NCBI GenBank assembly: GCA_017462565.1 | Contig: JAFTQW010000061.1 | Location: forward strand, 1 to 52,639 | Source of the DNA: Ruminococcus sp. | GTDB lineage: Bacteria; Bacillota; Clostridia; Oscillospirales; Ruminococcaceae | Reading direction: 5' to 3' | Length of the DNA: 52,639 nucleotides | Part shown: positions 34,419-42,795 of the stretch, piece by piece | Layout of the letters: each line of letters opens with the position of its first letter | Position numbering within the stretch: position 1 is the first letter of the stretch | The notes under the pieces: model-generated | Database searches by the model: none | Told to the model about the DNA's origin: nothing | What the model saw: only the letters and a program-made list of their open reading frames with translations | Position numbers and translations under genes: made by a program

Positions 34419-36017
34419 ATGATTACAGTAAGCAATGTCAGCGTTCAGTTCGGAGGAACAACTCTTTTTAAAAATGTAAATTTAAAATTCACAAATGGAA
34501 ACTGTTACGGTGTTATCGGAGCAAATGGAGCGGGAAAATCTACGTTTCTGCGTGTTTTGTGCGGAGAGCTTGAACCGGCTTCAGGCGAAGTCGCAATGCC
34601 CAAGGAAGAGCGCCTGAGCGTTCTCAAGCAGGATCATTTCGCTTACGATCAGCACACGGTTCTTGATACGGTTATAATGGGAAATGCCCGTCTTTATGAA
34701 ATTATGCAGGAGAAAGAAGCTCTTTATGCAAAAGAGGATTTTTCCGAAGAGGACGGCGTTAAGGCTTCCGAGCTTGAGGGTGAATTTGCCGAACTTAACG
34801 GCTGGGAAGCTGAATCCGATGCTTCAAAGCTTATTCAGGGACTGGGTCTTTCCGAAGACATACTTTATTCGCAGATGTCCTCTCTTTCGGGCAACGAAAA
34901 GGTGAAGGTTCTTCTTGCGCAGGCTCTTTTTGGAAATCCGGATATTATTCTTCTCGATGAGCCGACTAACCACCTCGATATTGATGCAGTAAAATGGCTG
35001 GAGGATTTCCTTTCGGAATATTTCGGAACGGTAATAGTTGTTTCTCACGACCGTCATTTTCTTAATAATGTCTGCACTCATATCGTTGATATCGACTACA
35101 ATAAAATCAAAATGTATGTCGGAAACTATGAATTCTGGTACGAATCAAGTCAGCTTATTCAGCGTATGATAAAACAGCAGAACAAGAAAAACGAGGAAAA
35201 AATCAAGGAACTTAAAGATTTTATCGCAAGATTTTCGGCAAATAAATCCAAGTCCAATCAGGCAACTTCAAGACGTAAGCTTATTGAAAAGCTCACAGTT
35301 GAGGAGCTTCCTGCTTCAAGCAGAAGATATCCGTTTATCGGTTTCGATATGGACAGGGAGCTTGGCAAGGATATCCTTCAGGTTGAAGGTCTTACTAAAA
35401 CTGTCGACGGAGTTAAGCTTCTTAATAACGTAAGCTTTACTCTCGGAAGAACGGATAAAGTTGCATTTATCGGCGAAAGCGAACAGGCGATAACTATGCT
35501 TTTCAAAATTCTGAACGAGGAGGAAAAACCTGATTCCGGAACGTTTAAATGGGGAGTTTCAGTAACATCTTCATATATGCCGGTTGATAACTCTGAGTAT
35601 TTCAACGGCTGCGAGCTTTCTATCCTTGATTGGATACGTCAGTATTCCGTTAAAGACGAAACCGAAACGTATCTGCGTGGATTTCTCGGAAGAATGCTTT
35701 TCTCCGGAGACGACGTGTATAAGCCTGTAAATGTGCTTTCGGGAGGAGAAAAGGTTCGCTGTATGTTTTCAAGAATGATGCTGTTCGGCTCGAATGTTCT
35801 CATGCTCGACCGACCGACAAATCATCTTGATCTTGAAAGTATTACCGCTGTTAACAACAGTCTTGTGAATTTCAAGGGTGTCGTTCTGCTTGCTTCCCAC
35901 GACCATGAAATACTCCGGACTACGGCAAACCGTATTATTGAAATAACTCCCGACGGATGTATAGACAGACAGGGAACATACGAAGAATTTATTGAGTTTA
36001 AGAAAAATAATAATTAA
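34419..36017 (+). CDS. ABC-F family ATPase with degenerate second nucleotide-binding domain
   Basis: Soluble ABC-F protein (532 residues), a group that acts on ribosomes in translation or antibiotic resistance. NBD1 is intact: Walker A GANGAGKST (34-42), signature LSGNE (156-160), Walker B with catalytic E181 in LLDEPTNHLD. The linker (about 245-300) is Lys-rich. NBD2 is degenerate: the Walker A position reads GESEQAITML (352-361) with no Lys, and Walker B reads LMLDRPTNHLD with Arg465 in place of the catalytic Glu. Signature LSGGEKVR and switch His (ASHDHE) remain. Closest in layout to the YkpA/YbiT type, but subgroup is inferred. Confidence 0.9.
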   Translation: MITVSNVSVQFGGTTLFKNVNLKFTNGNCYGVIGANGAGKSTFLRVLCGELEPASGEVAMPKEERLSVLKQDHFAYDQHTVLDTVIMGNARLYEIMQEKEALYAKEDFSEEDGVKASELEGEFAELNGWEAESDASKLIQGLGLSEDILYSQMSSLSGNEKVKVLLAQALFGNPDIILLDEPTNHLDIDAVKWLEDFLSEYFGTVIVVSHDRHFLNNVCTHIVDIDYNKIKMYVGNYEFWYESSQLIQRMIKQQNKKNEEKIKELKDFIARFSANKSKSNQATSRRKLIEKLTVEELPASSRRYPFIGFDMDRELGKDILQVEGLTKTVDGVKLLNNVSFTLGRTDKVAFIGESEQAITMLFKILNEEEKPDSGTFKWGVSVTSSYMPVDNSEYFNGCELSILDWIRQYSVKDETETYLRGFLGRMLFSGDDVYKPVNVLSGGEKVRCMFSRMMLFGSNVLMLDRPTNHLDLESITAVNNSLVNFKGVVLLASHDHEILRTTANRIIEITPDGCIDRQGTYEEFIEFKKNNN

Positions 36018-36028
36018 GGAGAAAAATT

Positions 36029-36538
36029 ATGCAGTGTAAATATTGCGGACAAGAGATGAAAGCTGGCGCACAGTTCTGCCCTAACTGCGGAGCCAATAAT
36101 GCTGACAATATAAGTTCATCAACCGATACGGGAGCTTTCGACGGCGGAATTACGATAAATGATTTTGACGGCAAGAAAAAGAAAAGAGTCAATCTGCTTA
36201 CTGTGATTGCAGTTGTACTTGTGATTGTTATTGTAGCTGTAGTAAGATTCAGCAATCTTGACGCATACCGTGTTAAAGGCGGTCATCCGAATCTTTATCC
36301 GAATACAACATGGGAAGACGCTCTGAAAGACGTATGCAAAAAGTCGAAATGGAAGTCTTATAAAGAGGACGGCGACCGATATGTTAAATATACAGGAGTT
36401 GTAAAAAGTGACGGCGATAAGCTTGAGATCATTTTCAAGATAAAAGACGATGAATTTTCGGTTGAGTCAATTGAAAAAGACGGAGATGAAGTCAACATAA
36501 TAAGCACAGTGAGGGACATATTCTCAGGAGATTTATAA
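36029..36538 (+). CDS. Zinc-ribbon membrane protein, unknown function
   Basis: 169 residues. An N-terminal zinc ribbon (C3, C6, C17, C20 in MQCKYCGQ and FCPNCGAN) is followed by a polar linker, a basic patch KKKKR, one transmembrane helix (about 56-72, LLTVIAVVLVIVIVAVV) and an extracytoplasmic domain of about 95 residues that looks compact (TTWEDALKDVC, YVKYTGVVKSDGDKLEIIFKI). It starts 11 nt after the ABC-F stop, so it is probably in the same transcript. Family not recognised beyond the zinc ribbon. Confidence 0.8.
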   Translation: MQCKYCGQEMKAGAQFCPNCGANNADNISSSTDTGAFDGGITINDFDGKKKKRVNLLTVIAVVLVIVIVAVVRFSNLDAYRVKGGHPNLYPNTTWEDALKDVCKKSKWKSYKEDGDRYVKYTGVVKSDGDKLEIIFKIKDDEFSVESIEKDGDEVNIISTVRDIFSGDL

Positions 36539-36542
36539 AATA

Positions 36543-36576
36543 TAATTCCCCGATTCTCATGAATCGGGGTTTCTTT
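36543..36576 (+). terminator. Terminator between convergent genes
   Basis: A 9-bp stem (CCCCGATTC with GAATCGGGG) followed by TTTCTTTT. It overlaps the end of the minus-strand gene and may serve both directions. Confidence 0.8.
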
Positions 36577-38029
36577 TATACAAGTAATAATAAAAATTTT
36601 TTTCATAATATGAAAATTCACTTTCCGCAACGAAGGTGTAATTGGAGAACGACGGTTTATTTCCGTCAGAACTTCGTGCAACGATATAGTCCGGAATACC
36701 GTTTTCAACGTAATATTGCTGACTTGAAAGCATCGCTTCGAGTCCGGTGTTATTGCGGCAGAAATATTTGAATTCGGGAACTATACCTGAAGCAAGATAA
36801 AATCCTCCGTCGAGAAAATCATAGTTGAGAAGAGTGGGGTTTTCGGTCCGATTGATGATCTCTGCAAACTGATACTGCGGAAGATCTTTTTTTTCGTATT
36901 TCATAAGGTAAACATTCGGACAAAGCAGAAAACAGTTTCCAACACATACAGAAAATGCTGTTGCTGAGCAGATAACGGACGGCAGCTTTATTCTTTTTAT
37001 CTTATTTTCGGAAAATGAAATTATAAAAGCTGCTGAAACAGGAACAAATGCCGCTAAAATAAGAGGATAGTACCGGTAGCTTAGGTGACCTGCAAATACA
37101 AACAGAAAAGCGGTCAGCAGAGTAATAACAGTATAAGTCAGGTTAGTTCGATTTTTTTGAATCGCCGCAGTTACGATTCCGATTGCGATCGCAGCGAATC
37201 CCAATGGCATGAAAGAATAGGTGAAAACGAATCCATTTTTGAGGTTTTCAAATAAAGAGGATTTTTTTTCCGTACCGCTGTAAACAAAGAGATTATCATA
37301 AAAGTAAACTTCAAAAAGGCTCTGGAGCGAATTGTTTGCCGCAAAGAATATGATTATCGGAATTGAAACTGCTCCTACACCGAGAATTATCATCGAACAC
37401 ATTCTTACGAGTTTGAACATATTTTTTCTGTAGAAAAAAACTGCGATTAGAAAAAATCCTGCGTAAAATCCAAGCAGAGTGAATTTTGTCCACAAAATTA
37501 TGCCGGAGAGGATTCCGATAAAAAACGAATCACGGTCGGATAATTCATTCTTTGTGCAAAATACTTTTAGTCCGATAAGGTATGAACAAAGTATCAGAGG
37601 CATACAAAATTCTTCGGCACTGTCACCATGGCAGAATGCCTTTGAAGCATAAATAGCAGCGGCAGTCAGCGGAATTGCCCAGATATGACGTGATTTGCAC
37701 TTAAACAGCAGTACCTTGTATGAAAGGTAAAGAAACCATGAACAGAAAGCTGCTTCTATAAGAAAAACACCAAAAAAAGAATCGTCTGAAACAATCGCCG
37801 CAAGAGCGTGGAGCAGATAGACTACAGGTCCTTTATGTTCAAAAAGATCACGGTATGGCATCGCTCCGTTAAGCATTGCACGTCCGACGGTCATATAACA
37901 GTTAGCGTCAGTCCAGTCGTTTATCGGGTAGAGGGGCGATGATTTAGAGCATATCAGAATTGTCGTAAATGCGGTAATAAAGATAAAAATAAATTCCGTA
38001 CAATGGATTTTTGTAGGTTTATCTGGCAT
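36557..38029 (-). CDS. Polytopic membrane protein, GT-C/ArnT-like glycosyltransferase candidate
   Basis: 490 residues with about eleven transmembrane helices. An acidic residue in the first outside loop (PINDWTDANCYMTVGRAML), followed by YRDLFEHKGPVVYLL, is the arrangement of lipid-linked-sugar glycosyltransferases of the GT39/ArnT type. The C-terminal about 110 residues are soluble. Acceptor and donor are unknown. Single minus-strand gene ending at a shared terminator; the start is preceded by AAAGGAG. Confidence 0.7.
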   Translation of the reverse strand: MPDKPTKIHCTEFIFIFITAFTTILICSKSSPLYPINDWTDANCYMTVGRAMLNGAMPYRDLFEHKGPVVYLLHALAAIVSDDSFFGVFLIEAAFCSWFLYLSYKVLLFKCKSRHIWAIPLTAAAIYASKAFCHGDSAEEFCMPLILCSYLIGLKVFCTKNELSDRDSFFIGILSGIILWTKFTLLGFYAGFFLIAVFFYRKNMFKLVRMCSMIILGVGAVSIPIIIFFAANNSLQSLFEVYFYDNLFVYSGTEKKSSLFENLKNGFVFTYSFMPLGFAAIAIGIVTAAIQKNRTNLTYTVITLLTAFLFVFAGHLSYRYYPLILAAFVPVSAAFIISFSENKIKRIKLPSVICSATAFSVCVGNCFLLCPNVYLMKYEKKDLPQYQFAEIINRTENPTLLNYDFLDGGFYLASGIVPEFKYFCRNNTGLEAMLSSQQYYVENGIPDYIVARSSDGNKPSFSNYTFVAESEFSYYEKNFYYYLYKRNPDS

Positions 38030-38052
38030 TTTTCTACTCCTTTAAAAAAATC

Positions 38053-38081
38053 TTTACAATAAAATGAAAATGTGATATAAT
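38053..38081 (+). promoter_or_regulatory. Predicted ddh promoter, upstream of an inserted element
   Basis: TTTACA at 38053-38058, 17-bp spacer, TATAAT at 38076-38081. The expected start site falls inside the adjacent repeat element, so the element would form most of the ddh leader. Confidence 0.65.
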
Positions 38082-38084
38082 AAA

Positions 38085-38281
38085 GGCAACGCCGCACAAA
38101 GATTGTGCGTCAGATGCGCCGTCAGATTTTTTGTCAGCTTGCATAAAAATTTCGTAGGCATACTGACGTATGTCAAGAAATTTTTGTGTAAGATGACGGA
38201 AAATATGTACCCCAAGGGCACTTCCTTCGGGCGCAACAGATGACGTACAAAACTGTCAGGTGTGCTTTGTGCGGTGTTGCC
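38085..38281. mobile_element. 197-bp MITE with 17-bp terminal inverted repeats
   Basis: GGCAACGCCGCACAAAG at 38085-38101 and its inverted copy at 38265-38281 (16 of 17 match). TAAA directly flanks both ends (38081-38084, 38282-38285), a possible 4-bp target duplication. The interior holds further complementary blocks (CGTCAGAT..., TGACGTATGTCA). No trusted gene; a 60-codon minus-strand frame is a by-product of the repeat. Confidence 0.8.
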
Positions 38282-38323
38282 TAAAGTTGTTTCTAAATTA
38301 TATCAATTCAGGAGGAATTTTCA

Positions 38324-39313
38324 ATGAGCAAAATCAGAATTGGAATTGCAGGCTACGGCAATCTTGGAAAAGGCGTTGAGCTTGCAATAAGACAAAATGA
38401 CGATATGGAGCTTGCAGGAATCTTCACAAGACGTGAACCTTCAACCGTAAAACCGATGACAGCAGGGGCAAAGGTTTATAAACTTGACGACGCCGAAAAA
38501 ATGCAGGGCGATATTGACGTTATGATAATCTGCGGAGGAAGCGCTACCGATCTTCCGGAGCAGACTCCGGCGCTTGCAAAATATTTTAACGTTATCGACA
38601 GCTTCGATACTCATGCAAGAATTCCTGAGCATTTCGCAAACGTTGATAAAGCCGCAAAGGAGAGCGGTCATCTGGCGCTTATTTCTCTTGGCTGGGATCC
38701 GGGACTTTTCTCCCTCAACAGACTTTATGCCGAGTCGATTCTTCCGAACGGAAAGAGCTATACATTCTGGGGCAAGGGTGTAAGTCAGGGACATTCCGAC
38801 GCTATAAGACGTGTTGAAGGCGTTAAGAGAGGCATTCAGTATACCGTTCCGATCAAATCGGCTATGGAAGCAGTCCGCAGCGGAAGTCAGCCGGAGCTTA
38901 CAACTCGTCAGAAGCATTTAAGAGAGTGCTACGTTGTTGCAGAAGAGGGCGCAGATCTCGCTAAGATCGAAGAAACTATCAAAGGTATGAAAAATTATTT
39001 TGACGAATATGATACGACAGTTAATTTCATTACTGAAGAAGAGTTTGACGCTGTTCACAATAAGATGCCCCACGGTGGATTTGTTATGAGAAGCGGCTTC
39101 ACGGGCGACGGTGAAAAAACTCATCAGATGATCGAGTATTCGCTCAAGCTTGAGTCGAATCCGGAATTCACAGCAAGCGTGCTTATCTGCTATGCAAGAG
39201 CTTTGAGCAGACTTAAAGCAGAGGGTGCAACAGGCTGTAAAACTGCATTTGATATTGCTCCCGCATATCTTTCAAAACTTAGCGGAGAGGAACTCAGAGC
39301 CTCCATGCTTTAA
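38324..39313 (+). CDS. ddh: meso-Diaminopimelate D-dehydrogenase
   Basis: NADPH-dependent one-step conversion of tetrahydrodipicolinate to meso-DAP, for lysine and peptidoglycan. The N-terminal Rossmann motif is IGIAGYGNLGKGVELAI. Family segments: CGGSATDLPEQTPALAKYFNVIDSFDTH, LISLGWDPGLFSLNRLY, FWGKGVSQGHSDAIRRVEGVKRGIQYTVP and HQMIEYSLKLESNPEFT. 329 residues is typical. It is preceded by a clear promoter and a MITE, and an AGGAGG site lies before the ATG. Confidence 0.97.
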   Translation: MSKIRIGIAGYGNLGKGVELAIRQNDDMELAGIFTRREPSTVKPMTAGAKVYKLDDAEKMQGDIDVMIICGGSATDLPEQTPALAKYFNVIDSFDTHARIPEHFANVDKAAKESGHLALISLGWDPGLFSLNRLYAESILPNGKSYTFWGKGVSQGHSDAIRRVEGVKRGIQYTVPIKSAMEAVRSGSQPELTTRQKHLRECYVVAEEGADLAKIEETIKGMKNYFDEYDTTVNFITEEEFDAVHNKMPHGGFVMRSGFTGDGEKTHQMIEYSLKLESNPEFTASVLICYARALSRLKAEGATGCKTAFDIAPAYLSKLSGEELRASML

Positions 39314-39319
39314 GAACAT

Positions 39320-39355
39320 CAAGCTGACTTACCAAAGTAAGTCAGCTTTTATATA
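39320..39355 (+). terminator. Terminator after ddh
   Basis: A 12-bp stem (AAGCTGACTTAC with GTAAGTCAGCTT) followed by TTATATAT; located at the end of the convergent GGDEF gene too. Confidence 0.8.
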
Positions 39356-41142
39356 TAGGCGTTTTTCTTCAGAAGAGCCGTAACCGTTCTTCCGATAATG
39401 GCGAGGTAATTTATATCCGAAACCGCCCATTTTTTAAATCTGCCGATATAGCAGAAAGAAATCATGCCCTTGATAAGGCTGTCCTCAGTCATGAGATATT
39501 GAACTGCTCCTCCGATATTCTGCTCAGTCAGCTTGGCAAAAGCGGAGTCATCACGTCCTTCAAGCTCGTTAACATTGTCAATAACGAAAATACCGTCACC
39601 GGAAAATCTCTCTGTATAGCGGTTTTCAAAAAGATAAGAAGCGTTTTTGGATTGAGCGTTTCCGCAGCTTAAAATAAGATTCATATCGTTTCCGGCAAAA
39701 ACGCATATATCGTCGATAGCAAACTGAGTGCGGATCTGCTCCAAAAGAACAGAAATATCGGGGATTCTTCCAAGAACAAGGCTTTCGGCAAGTTGTCCCA
39801 CAAAGCCGAGTTTTTCGGTTGCGTTATCTTTTCCGCCGAGAAAAACGATTTTGTTTTCAATATCCTTTTCAACTGGACCATGCTTTTCTATATCGTAGAT
39901 AACATATCGGTTCTGACCTTTTTGCTGGGCGATATACAGGGCTTTATCCGCCTGCATGAAAAGTTCATTGTAGTCGGAGCTGTCGACAGGATAAGTTGAA
40001 GCGCCCATAGAACAGGTAAGACGGAAATTTTCAAATCTGTCGGCGAAAGCAAACTCGGTGTTAGTCCGTATCGCACGGAGAATACCACGAAGATCCTCTT
40101 CATCACGTGTGTCTTCAAGGACGATGAGAAAACCGCTTCCGCTGATTCTTCCGGCAAGACCTCTCGTATTGATCTCGGTTTTAATGATTCCGGCGATGGT
40201 ATAAATGACTTCGTCGCCGAAAAGATGACCGTAACTGCTGTTTATTTCAGCAAAATTGTCAATATCAACAATGATAAGATTTACGTTATACGAGGGTTTT
40301 TCAGCAAGAATTCTCATGGCAAAAGAGGTTATGGCACGTTTGTTGAGCAGTCCGGAGAGAGAATCTTTATTTGCCTCGAGAGCAAGATTTATATCCTTGC
40401 TTTTCTGACGTGAGCTTACAACGGAAACGATTCCGTTTACCTTTTTATGTTCAGGATCGTCATAACGGGTTATGCCTCTGAAAAGGCAGAATTCTCTTGT
40501 TCGTCCTCCTGTCAGAACAGAAGATTCAAGTTCGTAATCGAATCGATAAACTCCGTTTTTTATGTCACGGCACAGGCTATTGAAAGTCTCAATATATCGT
40601 GGGGGGATGAATCCGGAATTTATGGCTTCTTTGCGCCAATTTTCAAGCTCTTCATCTACGAGTATGATCTCACGGAAGCAATCGAACATATAAATCCGAA
40701 TTTTTTTCGTATCGAAGCTGTATTCAAATGCAAGATCGCTTATAAGACTGAGAATGTGCCGGTATTCCGAGATTTTTCGCTCACGTATCAAAGAAAGCTT
40801 TTCAAGTGAGAAAATATCGCTGAAAGTGATTCCAAAAAGCGGTTCTTGCTCCTGAGTATGTGAAATTTTTCTTACAGAAGCGAGAACATAGCGTGAATAT
40901 CCGTTTAATCCTTTCATACGGATAACGGTACGGCGAATTTCTCCGTTATCGACATTTTCGATGCATTCAAGGATATTTGGATAATCCTCGTCACAGATAG
41001 TGCGCCTTATGGAGTATGTAACATCGTTGCCGAAATAGCTGAAAAAATACTCGTCTGCGCTTTGCGTATGCAAGCTTTTATCGACGACCACTCTTCCTAT
41101 AAGATATAATTTTTCATTTAGAAATTCAAAAGAGCTATTCAT
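39349..41142 (-). CDS. GGDEF-domain protein with degenerate active site
   Basis: 597 residues, no transmembrane helix. N-terminal half looks like two PAS-type sensor regions (about 1-115 and 125-245). The GGDEF domain starts at about 260 (DSLSGLLNKRAI) and keeps the metal-binding VDIDNFAEIN (D293) and GHLFGDEVIYTIA, but the signature loop is SGSGF (334-338) instead of GGDEF. The last about 160 residues resemble a GAF-like domain (VFAGNDMNLILSCG, YLAIIGRTV). Diguanylate cyclase activity is therefore unlikely; it may bind GTP or c-di-GMP, or act as a partner protein. Stand-alone gene. Confidence 0.87.
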   Translation of the reverse strand: MNSSFEFLNEKLYLIGRVVVDKSLHTQSADEYFFSYFGNDVTYSIRRTICDEDYPNILECIENVDNGEIRRTVIRMKGLNGYSRYVLASVRKISHTQEQEPLFGITFSDIFSLEKLSLIRERKISEYRHILSLISDLAFEYSFDTKKIRIYMFDCFREIILVDEELENWRKEAINSGFIPPRYIETFNSLCRDIKNGVYRFDYELESSVLTGGRTREFCLFRGITRYDDPEHKKVNGIVSVVSSRQKSKDINLALEANKDSLSGLLNKRAITSFAMRILAEKPSYNVNLIIVDIDNFAEINSSYGHLFGDEVIYTIAGIIKTEINTRGLAGRISGSGFLIVLEDTRDEEDLRGILRAIRTNTEFAFADRFENFRLTCSMGASTYPVDSSDYNELFMQADKALYIAQQKGQNRYVIYDIEKHGPVEKDIENKIVFLGGKDNATEKLGFVGQLAESLVLGRIPDISVLLEQIRTQFAIDDICVFAGNDMNLILSCGNAQSKNASYLFENRYTERFSGDGIFVIDNVNELEGRDDSAFAKLTEQNIGGAVQYLMTEDSLIKGMISFCYIGRFKKWAVSDINYLAIIGRTVTALLKKNAYI

Positions 41143-41180
41143 TGATAAACCTCCTTTCTATGATAATAAGTTCATGATCA

Positions 41181-41209
41181 ATTATAACATGATAACAGAA
41201 TAAGGTCAA
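41181..41209 (-). promoter_or_regulatory. Predicted promoter of the GGDEF gene
   Basis: Minus strand: TTGACC (complement of 41204-41209), 17-bp spacer, TATAAT (complement of 41181-41186). Confidence 0.7.
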
Positions 41210-41344
41210 GGGTAAAATAATTGCTGAATTTACTAAAAATTAACATTCTTTTTCGCAGCTTCATCACAATTATGTTATATAATTGTATGTAATTATATCT
41301 ATGGTAAGGAGGATTGTGCCGTTAAATAATATCGGCAGGGGAAT

Positions 41345-42532
41345 ATGGATAAACAGGAAATAAAAAGAGGAGTTTTTGTCGCTGCTCTTGCAGTTGCCGT
41401 CTGCGTCATAGTTCAGAATTTTTCATATGTTCAGGGATTAGTAGGAATAGCGCTTAAAGCTCTTGAACCGCTTTTTATCGGATGTATAATGGCTTATATT
41501 TTTAATATAATAATGAACTTTTTTGAAAAGCATTATTTTCCGAAAAAGAACAATAAATTTATAAGCAGCTCACGAAGACCGCTTTGTCTGCTTTTTTCGT
41601 TTGCTATAACTATAGCTATAATCGTTCTTATATTAAATATTATAATTCCGGAGATAATAAATGCGATAAAGCTTATGTATTCAGTAATCCCTCCGCTTTT
41701 TGTAAAATTCAGAGACTGGGCAATGGTCAAGCTTGAAGAATATCCCGATATTCAGAAGGAAATTAACAATATTGAACTTGATACGGCTTCTATAGCTGAA
41801 AAGGTCACGGATCACGCTTTCGGACTTTTTAACTCGGTAATATCTCTTATAGGAACTATTACAGCGACTGTTACAAATCTTATTCTTGGAATAATTTTTG
41901 CAATATATCTTCTTCTTCGCAAGGATAAGCTTAAGGAAGATCTTAATCGTTTTCAGAACCTCTTTATAAGTGAAAAGATAAATAAAAAAATAAACAGATT
42001 CTTTTCAGTTGCTCATGAAACGTTTACAAACTTTTTTATCGGTCAGTTTATAGAAGCGATCATTATCGGCTCGCTTACATTTTTAGGCGCTTCAATTCTC
42101 CGCCTTCCATATGCGGCGATGACTGGAACTATCGTTGGAGTAACCGCCCTTATACCGATAGTCGGAGCTTTTGGCGGAGCTGCTCTTAGCGCATTCATTA
42201 TTTGTACAGAAAGTCCGAAACAGGCGCTTATATTCCTGATTTTCCTTATAATTCTACAGCAGTTTGAAGGCAATATAATTTATCCGAAGGTTGTTGGTTC
42301 TTCAATAGGGCTTCCGGGAATATGGGTTCTCGCCGCAGTAACTCTTGGCGGAGGTCTTTGCGGAATAATGGGAATGATGCTTGGCGTTCCTCTTGCCGCA
42401 ACACTTTATAAGCTTTATTTTGAAACTATCGAACAGAAAGAGGGAAGGCTTCTTCCTGAATCTGACAGTAAAAAAATTGAAAAGCCCGATTCTTCACCTG
42501 CAAAGCAGATGAAGATAAGCAAAAATAAATAA
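41345..42532 (+). CDS. AI-2E family transporter (PerM/YdbI-like)
   Basis: 395 residues, about seven to eight transmembrane helices. Family hallmarks: an N-terminal helix pair with LEPLFIGCIMAYIFN, a central soluble amphipathic stretch, then FFIGQFIEAIIIGSLTFLGASILRLPYAAMTGTIVGVTALIPIVGAFGGA-type core (given in parts: IGQFIEAIIIG, LIPIVGAFGG) and QQFEGNIIYPKVVGSSIGL. The substrate of most members is unknown despite the family name. C-terminal tail is Lys/Ser-rich. Confidence 0.9.
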   Translation: MDKQEIKRGVFVAALAVAVCVIVQNFSYVQGLVGIALKALEPLFIGCIMAYIFNIIMNFFEKHYFPKKNNKFISSSRRPLCLLFSFAITIAIIVLILNIIIPEIINAIKLMYSVIPPLFVKFRDWAMVKLEEYPDIQKEINNIELDTASIAEKVTDHAFGLFNSVISLIGTITATVTNLILGIIFAIYLLLRKDKLKEDLNRFQNLFISEKINKKINRFFSVAHETFTNFFIGQFIEAIIIGSLTFLGASILRLPYAAMTGTIVGVTALIPIVGAFGGAALSAFIICTESPKQALIFLIFLIILQQFEGNIIYPKVVGSSIGLPGIWVLAAVTLGGGLCGIMGMMLGVPLAATLYKLYFETIEQKEGRLLPESDSKKIEKPDSSPAKQMKISKNK

Positions 42533-42726
42533 AATCTCTTATTTGAACAAATTATGCAAACAAATTTCAATGATTTTATAAACAGTTTTTCGGCGGAAAT
42601 GATAAATACCTGTATTTTGTATTTCTAAAAATTAACGATTAAGTAATTTGTAATATTTTCAAACTGCATAACAGCTTTTGATATGTTTGCTCAATGATTT
42701 TTTACATTTGATTTTGAAATTTAAGA

Positions 42727-42755
42727 TTGACAAAGTTGAATCAATGTGTTACAAT
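42727..42755 (+). promoter_or_regulatory. Predicted promoter of the split pfl operon
   Basis: TTGACA at 42727-42732, 17-bp spacer and TACAAT at 42750-42755. The rest of the 42.53-42.80 kb gap is AT-rich and shows nothing else. Confidence 0.75.
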
Positions 42756-42795
42756 AACAACCGTAAATTTAATTTAAGAAGGAGTCCTGAAAAAA

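Noticed and set aside
38054-38236. 60-codon minus-strand frame
   Set aside because: It lies inside the 197-bp inverted-repeat element and crosses its terminus; coding is an accident of the repeat.
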